Source: JBBDNV01 sp040877415 (GTDB taxonomy: Bacteria > Planctomycetota > Planctomycetia > Pirellulales > PALSA-1355). Taken from it: a stretch of 52,334 nucleotides of DNA. Shown here piece after piece: positions 1-8,973 of this stretch. Every line of letters starts with the position of its first letter. Positions within the stretch are counted from its first letter, which is position 1. A model generated the notes under the pieces. It did no database searches. It had not been told where the DNA came from and saw only the letters and a list, made by a program, of their open reading frames with translations. Location: NCBI GenBank assembly GCA_040877415.1, contig JBBDNV010000191.1, positions 1-52,334 on the forward strand. Direction: 5' to 3'. Position numbers and translations under genes: made by a program.

Positions 1-256
1 TTCTCAACCACTACGCCAAGCGACGCGGTGTCGCATTTGAAGTTTGAATCCGCCTCTCCTTCTCTTTTCTCCTTCTCCCCACCGAGCGACTGTACGCGCC
101 AAATGGAGAATGCCGCCGTGCGAAGAAACGAGATCAATTCCAACCAGGAGCACTCAACGTACGTCGCGTCGGTCGCCGGCACGCGGTATGTGCGCGCCGT
201 TACTTCGTGGCGAGAACGCCGGGGGTTAAACGACGGCGCTTGGACCGGGCAAAAAA
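1..256. other. Intergenic edge, no gene seen
   Basis: I see no supported gene here. The short open frames are low-complexity (pyrimidine-rich at 52-82) and show no recognisable protein family or ribosome binding site. The stretch lies downstream of the EEP-family gene that ends at 257. A run of six Ts on the minus strand directly follows that stop, but I see no convincing hairpin before it. Confidence 0.5.
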
Positions 257-1291
257 TCACCGGCGCTCGACCGTGCGCGGCCTGCTCGCTTGCGCGTGAT
301 TCGGCGGCGCCGGACGGTGCCAGGCTAGATCCGCAATGACCGGTCGATGTGCGGATCCCACGTCTGGACTGACCCAGCAACGTCGTACACGGCAATCTGG
401 ACTGGTTAGGATGTGGTCGATTCGAACTCGCGTGTGCCTGGTCAGGTGCGTATTTCCCCAGCCGAGGCCCGCGACGGAAAAGGCGTTGTGATAACCGGAC
501 CAGCACTCCCGATAGATCGTGCTCTCGACAGGCGTATTGAAATCACCCGCGAGCAGGACCGGTCCCGGGAGTGAACTTGCTTTGCGACTGATGGCGGTCG
601 ACTGACGTCGGCGCAACTCACTGTTGTCGTGAAGCTTCGCGGCGCCGTTCGAATGGCCTTGGATCGCGGCGAGCAGTCCCCAGCGAGGAGTGGCGAGATG
701 AAGATTGAAAAAGTGCACGATACCAGTGGGAGTTTCTAATGCGTAACAGACCGCCCGGCCGAGGCCCGGGCCAAACGCATCTGAATCAACCGGCTCCACG
801 GCACGGATGGGAAACCGGCTGGCCAGGTACAAACCATCGTCGACGTGGACGTACCATCCATCGGACTCGACGAAATTGGCCACCTGGGGCGTCCAGACAT
901 CCTGCATGGCCACGATGCTGGGCTGCAATTCGCTCAACAGCGCGCCAAAGCGCACCGGGTCCAGATCACGGGAGTCACCGTTGCAAGTCAGGACTCGAAG
1001 CCTGGGGCCGGTCGCTTTGGACGCGAAGGAGATCCGCCAGGGCAGGCATAGCCCCATAATCGGACCGATGACAATGACCGACGCCAAACCGAACAACCAC
1101 AGCAGTCGCTGATGCCTCAGCAGTACGACCGGCGCAAGCGCGCACAGTGGAAGTCCCCACAACCAGCGCGGAGCAAACAGCAGCACCGTTGCCATCCACC
1201 AACGGTCGCTGGCCCAATGAAGAGCGGACCATGCGGCGAGCAAGCCCACGACGTAAGACCATAGGGCGACCCTCACCAACCGGCCCCTCAC
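257..1291 (-). CDS. Membrane-anchored endonuclease/exonuclease/phosphatase (EEP) family protein
   Basis: This is a predicted metal-dependent phosphodiesterase or phosphatase of the EEP fold. The N-terminal third has two or three hydrophobic segments, including runs rich in W, L and A and a VIVIGPIMGLCLPW stretch. The EEP domain follows, with LRVLTCN, GDFNTPVES, RIDHILTS and the closing SAHRPVIADL motif that carries a catalytic His. The longest reading starts at 1426, inside wecB. I chose the GTG at 1291 because it clears wecB and still keeps the membrane segments; GTG at 1276 is also possible, and neither has a clear Shine-Dalgarno. It is the last gene of the minus-strand polysaccharide locus. 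The substrate is unknown; many membrane EEP proteins are annotated only by fold. Confidence 0.75.
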   Translation of the reverse strand: MRGRLVRVALWSYVVGLLAAWSALHWASDRWWMATVLLFAPRWLWGLPLCALAPVVLLRHQRLLWLFGLASVIVIGPIMGLCLPWRISFASKATGPRLRVLTCNGDSRDLDPVRFGALLSELQPSIVAMQDVWTPQVANFVESDGWYVHVDDGLYLASRFPIRAVEPVDSDAFGPGLGRAVCYALETPTGIVHFFNLHLATPRWGLLAAIQGHSNGAAKLHDNSELRRRQSTAISRKASSLPGPVLLAGDFNTPVESTIYRECWSGYHNAFSVAGLGWGNTHLTRHTRVRIDHILTSPDCRVRRCWVSPDVGSAHRPVIADLAWHRPAPPNHAQASRPRTVERR

Positions 1292-1362
1292 GCGCGCCGG
1301 CGAACTCGCGGAGTCAGAAAGTGGACATTGCTTTTCGACGTTCCACCTGGCTCGATGCCAAC

Positions 1363-2451
1363 TCAATTGCGGGCGATTGCGGATTGCAGGACGTCGACGA
1401 CGCGCTCGGCGGCGTGGCCGTCCCAAAGCTCGGGCACGCGCTGGGCCCCCGGGCCGGCCGCGATTGCAGTCAGCCCGGTTTCGACGATCCTACCCGCATC
1501 CATGCCGACCAACACGTTCGTCCCCTGTTGGGTCGTGACGGGTCGCTCGGTATTCGACCGTAGCGTGAGGCACGGAACGCCCAGCACGGTCGTTTCCTCT
1601 TGAATCCCACCCGAATCGGTGAGTACGACGCAGGCCCGCGAGAGCAGCTTAAGAAAGTCAAGATAACCGAGCGGATCCGTCAGCTTCAGATTCGGCATGG
1701 ACCGATGATGTCCATTGGACAGGGCCTTGCGCGTGCGGGGATGAACTGGAAAAACCACCGGCAACTCGCGCTGCAGTCGTTCGATCGCTGTGAGCAGTTC
1801 GCCAAATACCTTCGGATCGTCCACGTTTGCGGGTCGGTGTAACGTCAAAACCGCGTAGCCTCGATCCGCGACCTGCAACTGCTCGAGAATTGCGGAGGAC
1901 TCACTTTGTTCGCGACACGCCAGCAGGGTATCGATCATCGTATTGCCGACGAAATGGACGCGTTCGTCTGCGATACCCTCGCGCCGCAGATGCTCGATCC
2001 CGCTACGCTCGCTGACAAACAGCCACTCGCTGATGGCATCCGTCAAGATGCGATTGATTTCCTCGGGCATCGTACGGTCGAAGCTGCGCAGTCCCGCCTC
2101 GACGTGCGCGACGCGAACATTCAGTTTGACCGCGGTCAAAGCGCAGGCTAGGGTCGAATTCACGTCGCCGACGACAATCACGGCATCGGGCCGTTGTTCG
2201 ATCACGATCGGTTCAAACCGCCGCATCACCTCGGCCGTCTGCACGGCGTGCGACGCGGAACCGACCTGGAGGTTGAAATCGGGCTTGGGAATCTTGAGTT
2301 GGTCAAAGAACAACTGCGACATTCGCTCGTCGTAGTGTTGGCCCGTGTGCACGAGGCATGCCGAAATGCCGGGTCGGCGATTGAGTTCCCAGATCAAGGG
2401 AGCGATTTTCATGAAATTGGGGCGAGCGCCCACGACCGCCAGCAGTTTCAT
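1363..2451 (-). CDS. wecB: UDP-N-acetylglucosamine 2-epimerase (non-hydrolysing)
   Basis: The enzyme interconverts UDP-GlcNAc and UDP-ManNAc in the cytoplasm, a usual step toward ManNAc or ManNAcA in surface glycans. At 362 residues it has the normal family length. It opens with the GARPNFMKIAPL nucleotide-sugar loop. Family catalytic positions are visible as Asp96 in GDVNST, Glu118 in HVEAGLRS, Glu131 in MPEEINR and His205 in TLHRPAN. The SDSGGIQEE motif near the C-terminus contacts the UDP part. It lies 118 nt downstream of glmS. No UDP-ManNAc dehydrogenase (wecC) is present in the window, so ManNAc itself may be used, or the dehydrogenase lies elsewhere. Confidence 0.95.
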   Translation of the reverse strand: MKLLAVVGARPNFMKIAPLIWELNRRPGISACLVHTGQHYDERMSQLFFDQLKIPKPDFNLQVGSASHAVQTAEVMRRFEPIVIEQRPDAVIVVGDVNSTLACALTAVKLNVRVAHVEAGLRSFDRTMPEEINRILTDAISEWLFVSERSGIEHLRREGIADERVHFVGNTMIDTLLACREQSESSAILEQLQVADRGYAVLTLHRPANVDDPKVFGELLTAIERLQRELPVVFPVHPRTRKALSNGHHRSMPNLKLTDPLGYLDFLKLLSRACVVLTDSGGIQEETTVLGVPCLTLRSNTERPVTTQQGTNVLVGMDAGRIVETGLTAIAAGPGAQRVPELWDGHAAERVVDVLQSAIARN

Positions 2452-2569
2452 ATCGTAGCGAGCTCCACGAAGGGGTGATTCGTAATCAGGCGCCGTCCAT
2501 CTTGTTAATACATCTTTTGCGATCGTATGAACGGCGTTGACGCCGCCGTGCCGCCGAGGGGATATCGCC

Positions 2570-4477
2570 TTACTCCACGGTCACGCTTTTGGCCAGATTG
2601 CGCGGCTTGTCAACGTCACAGCCGCGCAACACCGCGACGTGATATGCCAATAGTTGAAGCGGAATGATCGTCACGATCGGTTGCACAAAGTCGTCGACGC
2701 TGGGCACCTCGATCACGTCGTCGGCCAGATCGGCGACGCGCGTGTCTCCTTCGCACACCACGGCGATCACGGGGCCGCCACGGGCCTTGATTTCCTCGAG
2801 GTTTGACATGACCTTGTCGTACACGGCCCCTTGTGGAATCAGGAGGACGCTCGGCGTGTGCTCGTCGACCAAGGCGATCGGCCCGTGCTTCATCTCGGCA
2901 GCCGGATATCCCTCGGCGTGGATATAGCTGATTTCCTTGAGCTTAAGCGCCCCTTCGAGCGCCGTCGGGAAATTGAATTGCCGACCCAGGTACAAGAAAT
3001 TGTTGCAGTGGCAATACTTGGCCGCGATCCGCCGCACGACGTCATTGGTGTCGAGCGCCCGGGCGACTTGCCCGGGCAGCGCCTGCAGCCGCTCGATGAT
3101 GCGCATACCCGCGTCGAAGCTGAGGTTGCGCAACCGGCCAAAGTACAGCGCGAGCATCGCCAGAATGACGCACTGCGAGGTGAAGGCCTTGGTCGAAGCC
3201 ACGCCGATTTCCGGCCCGGCGTGCAGATAGATGCCACCGTCGGCCGCCTGCGCGATCGAACTGCCCACGACGTTGCAAATGGCCAGTGTTGGATGTCCTT
3301 TCCGCTTCATTTCGCCCAGCGCAGCGAGCGTGTCGGCCGTCTCGCCGCTCTGGGTAATGGCAAACAGGAGGGTTTTGTGATCCAGTGGCGGATTGCGATA
3401 GCGCAATTCACTGGCGTACTCGACTTCCACGGGAATCTGCGCCATTTCCTCGATCATGTACTCGCCCACCAGGGCCGCGTGCCAACTGGTGCCGCAGGCG
3501 GTGAGCAGGAATCGATTGACTGACCGCAACTGCTGCGGCGTCAGGTTTAATCCGCCGAAGACGGCCGTTGCTTCGTCGACGCTCAGCCGTCCGCGCATCG
3601 CGCTACGGATGGTCTCGGGCTGCTCGAATATTTCTTTGAGCATGTAATGCGGGTAGCCGTTAAACCCAACGTCGTCGGCGACCATGTCGAGTGTGCGCAC
3701 CGTATGCGACACGTGCCCCTGATCGCGATCGGTCACCACCAGCAAGTCGGCCGTGATGACGGCCAACTGATGATCGGCCAGGTAGACGATTCTGTCGGTA
3801 TGGCCTGCCAAGGGCGAGGCGTCGCTGGCCACCAGATGTTCACCGTCGCCCACGCCGACGACTAGCGGACTGCCGGAGCGCGCGGCGATCATCACGTCGG
3901 GATACTTGTGAAAGATGATTGCCAGCCCGTACGTACCGCGCAATTGCGAAAGCGCCCGGCGGACAGCTTCGATGAGCGGCCGGTGACGCGCCGCGACGGG
4001 ACTGTCCAACTCGTCGTTTGCCGGCCGGCCGTTGGCGTGGGCCATTCTCTTGGTATGTTGCTCGTCGAGACAACTGGCGATCAGATGCGCAATCACTTCG
4101 CTGTCGGTCGCCGAGCGGAAACAATAGCCTTCGCTTTCCAGGCGAGTCTTGATCGCGTGGAAGTTTTCGATCACGCCGTTGTGGACAACCGCCACGGCCG
4201 CATCTCCGCCGATGTGCGGGTGGGCGTTGATGTCTGTCGCCGGACCGTGCGTGGCCCAGCGTGTGTGACCGATGCCGACGCAACCCGGCAACGGGACTTC
4301 GCCGAGTTGACGCGCCAAATTGGCCAACCGTCCGGCCCGTTTGGCGACGGTTAACGCGCCGTCGTGAATCGTCGCGATACCCGCACTATCGTAGCCTCGA
4401 TACTCGAGCCGGCGGAGGCCTTCCATCAGATAGGGAGCAGCCTGGCGCGAACCAATGTAACCGACAATTCCACACAT
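2570..4477 (-). CDS. glmS: Glutamine--fructose-6-phosphate aminotransferase (isomerizing)
   Basis: GlmS makes glucosamine-6-phosphate from fructose-6-phosphate and glutamine, the entry step to UDP-GlcNAc. The start at 4477 gives an MCGIVGYIG N-terminus, in which Cys2 is the glutamine-hydrolysing nucleophile after Met removal. The longer reading from 4489 would bury this Cys and is rejected. Residues 1-230 form the class II glutamine amidotransferase domain (RRLEYRGYDSAG, GHTRWATHG). Two SIS sugar-isomerase domains follow (CGTSWHA, SQSG-type loop in ITQSGETADT, then EGALKLKEISYIHAEGY), and the protein ends with the conserved LAKSVTVE tail. I see no glmS ribozyme upstream; only 63 nt separate it from the preceding gene. 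Its place in the cluster suggests that it boosts amino-sugar supply. Confidence 0.96.
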   Translation of the reverse strand: MCGIVGYIGSRQAAPYLMEGLRRLEYRGYDSAGIATIHDGALTVAKRAGRLANLARQLGEVPLPGCVGIGHTRWATHGPATDINAHPHIGGDAAVAVVHNGVIENFHAIKTRLESEGYCFRSATDSEVIAHLIASCLDEQHTKRMAHANGRPANDELDSPVAARHRPLIEAVRRALSQLRGTYGLAIIFHKYPDVMIAARSGSPLVVGVGDGEHLVASDASPLAGHTDRIVYLADHQLAVITADLLVVTDRDQGHVSHTVRTLDMVADDVGFNGYPHYMLKEIFEQPETIRSAMRGRLSVDEATAVFGGLNLTPQQLRSVNRFLLTACGTSWHAALVGEYMIEEMAQIPVEVEYASELRYRNPPLDHKTLLFAITQSGETADTLAALGEMKRKGHPTLAICNVVGSSIAQAADGGIYLHAGPEIGVASTKAFTSQCVILAMLALYFGRLRNLSFDAGMRIIERLQALPGQVARALDTNDVVRRIAAKYCHCNNFLYLGRQFNFPTALEGALKLKEISYIHAEGYPAAEMKHGPIALVDEHTPSVLLIPQGAVYDKVMSNLEEIKARGGPVIAVVCEGDTRVADLADDVIEVPSVDDFVQPIVTIIPLQLLAYHVAVLRGCDVDKPRNLAKSVTVE

Positions 4478-4540
4478 TGGATACGGCACTCCTCTTTGAG
4501 GGCAAGCTGTTGGAAAACCTCTCCGCGACCGCCGCGGCTG

Positions 4541-5674
4541 TTACTTTTTCCAAGTATTGCGATTCACGTAATCCACGTAACTGGTGATGATGCGAATGAG
4601 TTTTTGAGACACTTGTTCGCTCTGGTAATCGTCCGGCAGGCGCAGCGGACGTTTGTCTGCCGCGAATTGGGCTGTGACAAGGTCGATCGATTGGAGGACG
4701 CGTTCGGGGTTCAAACCGGCCATGACCAGCGTTGCTTCGTCCATCCCTTCGGGTCGTTCGTGGGTTTGGCGGATCATCACGGCTGGAAAACCGAGCAGCG
4801 CGGACTCCTCGGTGATCGTGCCGCTGTCGGAAACGACGGCCAACGATCGTCGCTGCAATTGAATGTAATCGAAAAGCCCCAGTGGCTTGAGCAGGCGCAC
4901 TCTCCGGTCGAACTGCTGTATACTGCCGGTTGCTTCCAGCCGGCTGCGCGTCCGCGGATGCGTCGACACGACCAGCGGCATGTCGTACTGCTCGGCCATT
5001 GCGTTTAGCACTTTCACCAGGCCGAGAAGCATTTCCGGCGCATCGACGTTTTCCTCGCGATGCGCGCTGACGACAAAGTATTTGTGCGGCGCGAGTTCCA
5101 GTTGGTCCAGAATATTGGATTGTTCGATCTGGGACCGGAAATGACACAGCACCTCGCGCATCGGCGAGCCCGTCTTGATGATGGTTTCCGGCCGAATTCC
5201 CTCGGCAATCAAATACCTGCGCGCGTGTTCGGTATAGGGGAGGTTGATATCGCTCGTGTGGTCGACAATTTTGCGATTGATCTCCTCGGGCACCCGTGCA
5301 TCGAAACAGCGGTTGCCCGCTTCCATGTGAAAGATTGGAATTTTGCGGCGCTTTGCGACAATCACCGACAGCGCGCTATTGGTATCTCCCAATACCAGAA
5401 GCGCGTCGGGCTGCTCGCGTTCGAGGATGACATCCGACTTTGCAATCACGTTGCCGATTGTTTCAGCCGCAGTGGCGCCGGCGGCGTGGAGAAAATGATC
5501 AGGCTTCTTGATTCGCAGTTGCTCGAAGAATATCTCGTTCAATTCGTAATCGTAGTTCTGGCCAGTATGGACGAGCACGTGGATCAGCCATGCTTCCAAC
5601 TCGGCGATGACGCGGCAGAGTTTGATAATTTCAGGCCGCGTTCCGACGATCGTCACAACTTTCAGTTTTCGCAT
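4541..5674 (-). CDS. UDP-GlcNAc 2-epimerase-like protein, FnlC/CapG/WbjD type
   Basis: It is probably the C2-epimerase that ends UDP-L-FucNAc or UDP-L-QuiNAc synthesis. The fold is that of WecB (TIVGTRPEIIKL, Asp97, Glu118, Glu131 and His205 all conserved), but the motif after Glu118 is MEAGNRCFD instead of the WecB EAGLRSFD. That change, together with VDHTSDINLPYTEHARR, marks the L-sugar epimerase subgroup to my recognition. The start is set at the ATG at 5674 (MRKLKVVTIVG). The open frame runs upstream to 5737, but the extra residues do not belong to the fold. The start lies 44 nt inside the preceding dehydratase gene, which suggests translational coupling. It is not a duplicate of wecB at 1363-2451; the two belong to different subfamilies. 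Confidence 0.88.
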   Translation of the reverse strand: MRKLKVVTIVGTRPEIIKLCRVIAELEAWLIHVLVHTGQNYDYELNEIFFEQLRIKKPDHFLHAAGATAAETIGNVIAKSDVILEREQPDALLVLGDTNSALSVIVAKRRKIPIFHMEAGNRCFDARVPEEINRKIVDHTSDINLPYTEHARRYLIAEGIRPETIIKTGSPMREVLCHFRSQIEQSNILDQLELAPHKYFVVSAHREENVDAPEMLLGLVKVLNAMAEQYDMPLVVSTHPRTRSRLEATGSIQQFDRRVRLLKPLGLFDYIQLQRRSLAVVSDSGTITEESALLGFPAVMIRQTHERPEGMDEATLVMAGLNPERVLQSIDLVTAQFAADKRPLRLPDDYQSEQVSQKLIRIITSYVDYVNRNTWKK

Positions 5675-6800
5675 CGTGGTTCTCGGAGACAATGGCGCCT
5701 TTCCCAATCGACGGTCTTTCGAACTCCGGCTTAACAAGCAGCTCGCCCCCTTCCGATAGCTGGGCGTCGTCGACCATGAGACGATTGTCTTGCAACAAGC
5801 GGATCGTTTCCTCGAAGCTAATTACACGATCGGCTGAGCTGAGCTCGGACGACATCTTATAGAGTTCCATCCCGCTTTCGAGCAGTTCCGGCAACATCGG
5901 CAGGATGGCGTGGTAGTCTCCGCGTTTGGCCACATGTTGGCACTCCTCTTCCGAGACCATGATTTCGTGCGTCTTCTCACCAGGCCGGATACCGATAATT
6001 TTGATGGGAATATCACGGCTGCCGATCAGTGCTCGGGCGATGTTGATCACCGTGGCGGATGGGACGATCGGTACATAGGTTTCACCGCGTTTTGCCCCGG
6101 CGAGCGCGGCCACGACCGTGTCGACGGCGCGGTCGATGCTCAGTAGAAAGCGCGTCATGGTCGGTACCGTCACCGTTACGGGACCGCCGGCCATGATCTG
6201 CTCGTGGAAGAGCGGCACCACGGAGCCACGCGAAGCCAACACGTTACCGTACCGCACGCAAATAAATCGCGTCTTGCGGCACAAGATGTTAGCGGAGATA
6301 AAAATTCGCTCCTGCAGGGCCTTGGTCATGCCCATCGCGTTGATCGGCTTACAGGCCTTGTCGGTGCTGATTCCGATCACGGTTTCGACTGGAAAGCTGT
6401 GCTGCTGGATGGCCCGGACGATATTCGAGGGGCCGATGCAATTCGTCAGCGCCGCCTGCAAGGGGAAGTATTCGCAACTGGGAACCTGCTTGAGCGCGGC
6501 GGCGTTGACGATCACGTCGGCGTCGCAGACCGCCGAACATACGTCCGCGTAATCTCGGATGTCACCGATGCGAAATTCCAAGACGTTGGCAAAATTTCGG
6601 TAGATCACTTCGTCGGTCGGCGCCCGCCGCTTCAGGTAGGAAATCCGCATGGCGTGCTGCTTGGCTTCGTCGCGCGAGAGCACGATCACTTTCTTGGGAG
6701 TTCCTAATTCGCCGGTCAGCACCCTCCGCACGAACACTTTTCCCATCGAACCGGTGCCGCCCGTGACCAGCACTCGCTTACCTTCTAGTAGCATGGTCAA
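5631..6800 (-). CDS. UDP-GlcNAc 4,6-dehydratase/5-epimerase, FnlA/CapE/WbjB type
   Basis: The first enzyme of the L-amino-sugar route: it dehydrates UDP-GlcNAc at C4/C6 and inverts C5. It is an extended SDR with the VTGGTGSMG dinucleotide loop near the N-terminus. The catalytic region reads STDKACKPINAMGMTK, so Met156 stands where classic SDRs have Tyr, with Lys160 four residues on. A Met-for-Tyr change is known for the CapD/CapE/WbpM type of sugar dehydratase. The tail, from about residue 330 (RPGEKTHEIMVSEEE precedes it), matches the CapE C-terminal region. Its ATG shares four bases (ATGA) with the stop of the reductase gene upstream, and its end overlaps the epimerase start by 44 nt. Confidence 0.9.
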   Translation of the reverse strand: MTMLLEGKRVLVTGGTGSMGKVFVRRVLTGELGTPKKVIVLSRDEAKQHAMRISYLKRRAPTDEVIYRNFANVLEFRIGDIRDYADVCSAVCDADVIVNAAALKQVPSCEYFPLQAALTNCIGPSNIVRAIQQHSFPVETVIGISTDKACKPINAMGMTKALQERIFISANILCRKTRFICVRYGNVLASRGSVVPLFHEQIMAGGPVTVTVPTMTRFLLSIDRAVDTVVAALAGAKRGETYVPIVPSATVINIARALIGSRDIPIKIIGIRPGEKTHEIMVSEEECQHVAKRGDYHAILPMLPELLESGMELYKMSSELSSADRVISFEETIRLLQDNRLMVDDAQLSEGGELLVKPEFERPSIGKGAIVSENHDAKTESCDDRRNAA

Positions 6801-7705
6801 TTCCTTGTGTTACGGTGGAAGTCGACATACGGTGTGGCATCCTGCTGCAGCTCGGCAATCATTTCGCGCCAGCCGGGCGTCGTATAGCCGGTGGCGTCGT
6901 GGAAGCGATCCATCCTCAGACTGCGGTCGCAAACCTGCGTGTCGTCGCGATCGAGTTCAATTTCCAGACCGTAGGCTCGGCGAATGAGTCCGAGCAAATC
7001 AAACTTATTGATCGGTTCACCGGCCACGTGGTAGAGACCGTGCAAACGCGGATGATCGATGATGATCCGCGCGATGACTCGGGCCAATTCGTGGGTTGTC
7101 AGGCCACTGAAAACCGCACGGGCGAACCCGCTGACCCGTTTTCCATTTTGCGACAGAAACCATTCCAGCAGCCCATGGCCGGGAACCTCGAGCTCCCGGC
7201 CGATGATCGACGTTCGGAGCGTGATCGCGGCGGTCTCGGCTGCCGTCGTCTCACCGAGATACTTTGACCGTCCGTACAAGTCCTGCGCGTCCGAGGGATC
7301 GTTTTCGCGATACATGCCCCGCCTGCCGGCGAACACGCAATCCGTGCTGATGTGAATCAGGCGGCACTCTCGCTGTGCGCAAAGTCTGGCCAACTCGTGC
7401 GGCAGAAACGCGTTGACACGCCCGCTCAAGACCGCGTCCTGGGCAGCGGCAAGCTGTTTGACGATGCCCACGCAATTGATGACCACTTGCGGGGCAATTT
7501 CTGCCACCACTTGCTCCAATCGCCGATCGTCGACGACGTCGACGTTGGCCACCAGTCGAGTGTGGCCAAAGACGCTCGGATACCGCGCGGTAAACTCAGC
7601 CGGGCGGCGGATTGTAGCCACGACCTCCAGGTCCTGCTCCGGCAATAGCTGACAGAGCTTGTGCCCAAGCATGCCGCTGCCACCGATAATCAGCACTCGA
7701 ATCAT
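6797..7705 (-). CDS. RmlD-like NAD(P)-dependent sugar-nucleotide reductase
   Basis: A short-chain reductase of the RmlD family, 302 residues. Visible motifs are the GGSGMLG cofactor loop (residues 8-14), HISTDCVF (118-125) and the catalytic pair Tyr144 and Lys148 in YGRSK. Between the flanking FnlA-type and FnlC-type genes it should reduce the 4-keto intermediate. In known L-FucNAc clusters this slot is held by FnlB/CapF, which has an extra C-terminal cupin. Here the protein ends at the reductase, as in the RmlD-like reductase (WbvR type) of UDP-L-QuiNAc pathways. It overlaps the upstream glycosyltransferase and the downstream dehydratase by four bases each. dTDP-rhamnose synthesis is unlikely because rmlA, rmlB and rmlC are absent. 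Confidence 0.85.
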   Translation of the reverse strand: MIRVLIIGGSGMLGHKLCQLLPEQDLEVVATIRRPAEFTARYPSVFGHTRLVANVDVVDDRRLEQVVAEIAPQVVINCVGIVKQLAAAQDAVLSGRVNAFLPHELARLCAQRECRLIHISTDCVFAGRRGMYRENDPSDAQDLYGRSKYLGETTAAETAAITLRTSIIGRELEVPGHGLLEWFLSQNGKRVSGFARAVFSGLTTHELARVIARIIIDHPRLHGLYHVAGEPINKFDLLGLIRRAYGLEIELDRDDTQVCDRSLRMDRFHDATGYTTPGWREMIAELQQDATPYVDFHRNTRN

Positions 7706-8946
7706 GCCGTTGCTCGCGTTGGCTTGGCCGTGGACGGCGAAATGTCCGGCCGGCGGGTGGTTTGGAAATGCGCGAGGATTTGTTCGGCCGCTCTGGTGAC
7801 GGAAAAATTCCGTTCCAGCAGTCTTCGGCCATTGCGCCCCAGTTGCCCGCGCAAATCCTGACTGCGGGCTAATTGCAGCGCGCCGTCACACAATTGCCGA
7901 TCGTCTCCATTGACGTAGACCAACCCAGCCTGATGTCGCTCGAGCAGGTCCCGCAAGTCGTTTCCAGGATTGATGCTGGCCAGGATTGGCCGGCCATAGT
8001 ACATGTAACCCAGCATTTTTCCCGGCACGTTTTGCGTCTGTAGTTGCCGATCCAAGCTGATCAAGCCGACTTCGATTTCCGCCAGGATTCCCAGGTACTG
8101 TCGCTGATCGACGCTCGGGTGCAGGGAGATGTTCGCCAATTTCCGTTCGGCGATTTGGGCCTGCAGCCGAGCGACTTCGCTCCCATCGCCCATCAGTAGA
8201 AAGTGCAAGTCCCGCTCGTGGCGGAGGTTTGCGGCCAATCGCAGCATGTTGTCCATGTCCTGCGCCACGCCGATGTTGCCACCATAGAAGAAGATCGCCT
8301 TTCCAGCGAGATTTAGGCGCTCGCGGAAATTAGTCTTGGGAACATTGTTTTCCTGGAGTGTCGTCCAGTTGTACAAAACCTCAAGGCGATAGTTACCGTC
8401 GAGCGCCTGGTCGCGGAAGTAACACAGATTCGCCGGAGACTGCACGCCAATGACGTCGGCCACGGCGTATTGCGCCAGCTCTTTGCGGCGGAAGTACCAA
8501 TAGGCCGGGCCTTTCTTGAGTGCGCCGGTGTCCAATGCCCATTGTGGAAAAATATCGCGCAGAATGAGGTATGCCTGGCACTTCCACAGCTTCTTGAGCC
8601 GCGCGACTAAAGCGCCGAAAAAAATGCTCGGTGAATAGAAGACGATCAGGTCGCAAGGGTGCGCTTGGAAATACGCCCGGGCTTTTTTCCAGATCGTCGC
8701 CGACAACCGGGCCTCGGTGATTCCGCGGCGGATCCGGCCGGCACCTTTGATTTTTCCCGATTTCACCCGTACCACCGTGATGGATTGCTCGCGGTCGACT
8801 CGGCAGTCGGTCGACAGCGAGTCATCGGGGGCCACGATGCACGGATCGTGTCCGAGCCGCCGGAACTCGACGGCCAGGTCATGCACCAATTTGGCGCTCG
8901 ACTTGGTACTCGGTAGGTAGCAATCGACGAAAATCTGAACACGCAT
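7702..8946 (-). CDS. GT4-family glycosyltransferase (WbuB-like)
   Basis: A cytoplasmic retaining glycosyltransferase of GT-B fold, 414 residues. The N-terminal lobe opens with an FVDCYLPSTKSSAKLVHDLAVEFRRLG pattern, and the nucleotide-binding lobe begins near residue 220 with AIFFYGGNIGVAQDM. The acidic motif region is less canonical than in many GT4 proteins, with GKMLGYMYYGRPILAS in the usual place. It is the first gene of a four-gene block with overlapping ends (glycosyltransferase, reductase, dehydratase, epimerase). I infer that it adds the L-FucNAc or L-QuiNAc made by the next three genes, as WbuB does for L-FucNAc in E. coli O26. ATG at 8946 fits. Confidence 0.82.
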   Translation of the reverse strand: MRVQIFVDCYLPSTKSSAKLVHDLAVEFRRLGHDPCIVAPDDSLSTDCRVDREQSITVVRVKSGKIKGAGRIRRGITEARLSATIWKKARAYFQAHPCDLIVFYSPSIFFGALVARLKKLWKCQAYLILRDIFPQWALDTGALKKGPAYWYFRRKELAQYAVADVIGVQSPANLCYFRDQALDGNYRLEVLYNWTTLQENNVPKTNFRERLNLAGKAIFFYGGNIGVAQDMDNMLRLAANLRHERDLHFLLMGDGSEVARLQAQIAERKLANISLHPSVDQRQYLGILAEIEVGLISLDRQLQTQNVPGKMLGYMYYGRPILASINPGNDLRDLLERHQAGLVYVNGDDRQLCDGALQLARSQDLRGQLGRNGRRLLERNFSVTRAAEQILAHFQTTRRPDISPSTAKPTRATA

Positions 8947-8973
8947 GGCGATCTCACCAATGGCCTTGCAACG

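Noticed and set aside
1363..5674. Two wecB genes as a recent duplication
   Set aside because: The proteins differ in the motif after Glu118 (GLRSFD versus GNRCFD) and across most of their length; they belong to different subfamilies with different pathway neighbours.
6797..7705. dTDP-rhamnose pathway gene rmlD
   Set aside because: rmlA, rmlB and rmlC are not in the window and the gene is overlapped with FnlA- and FnlC-type genes.
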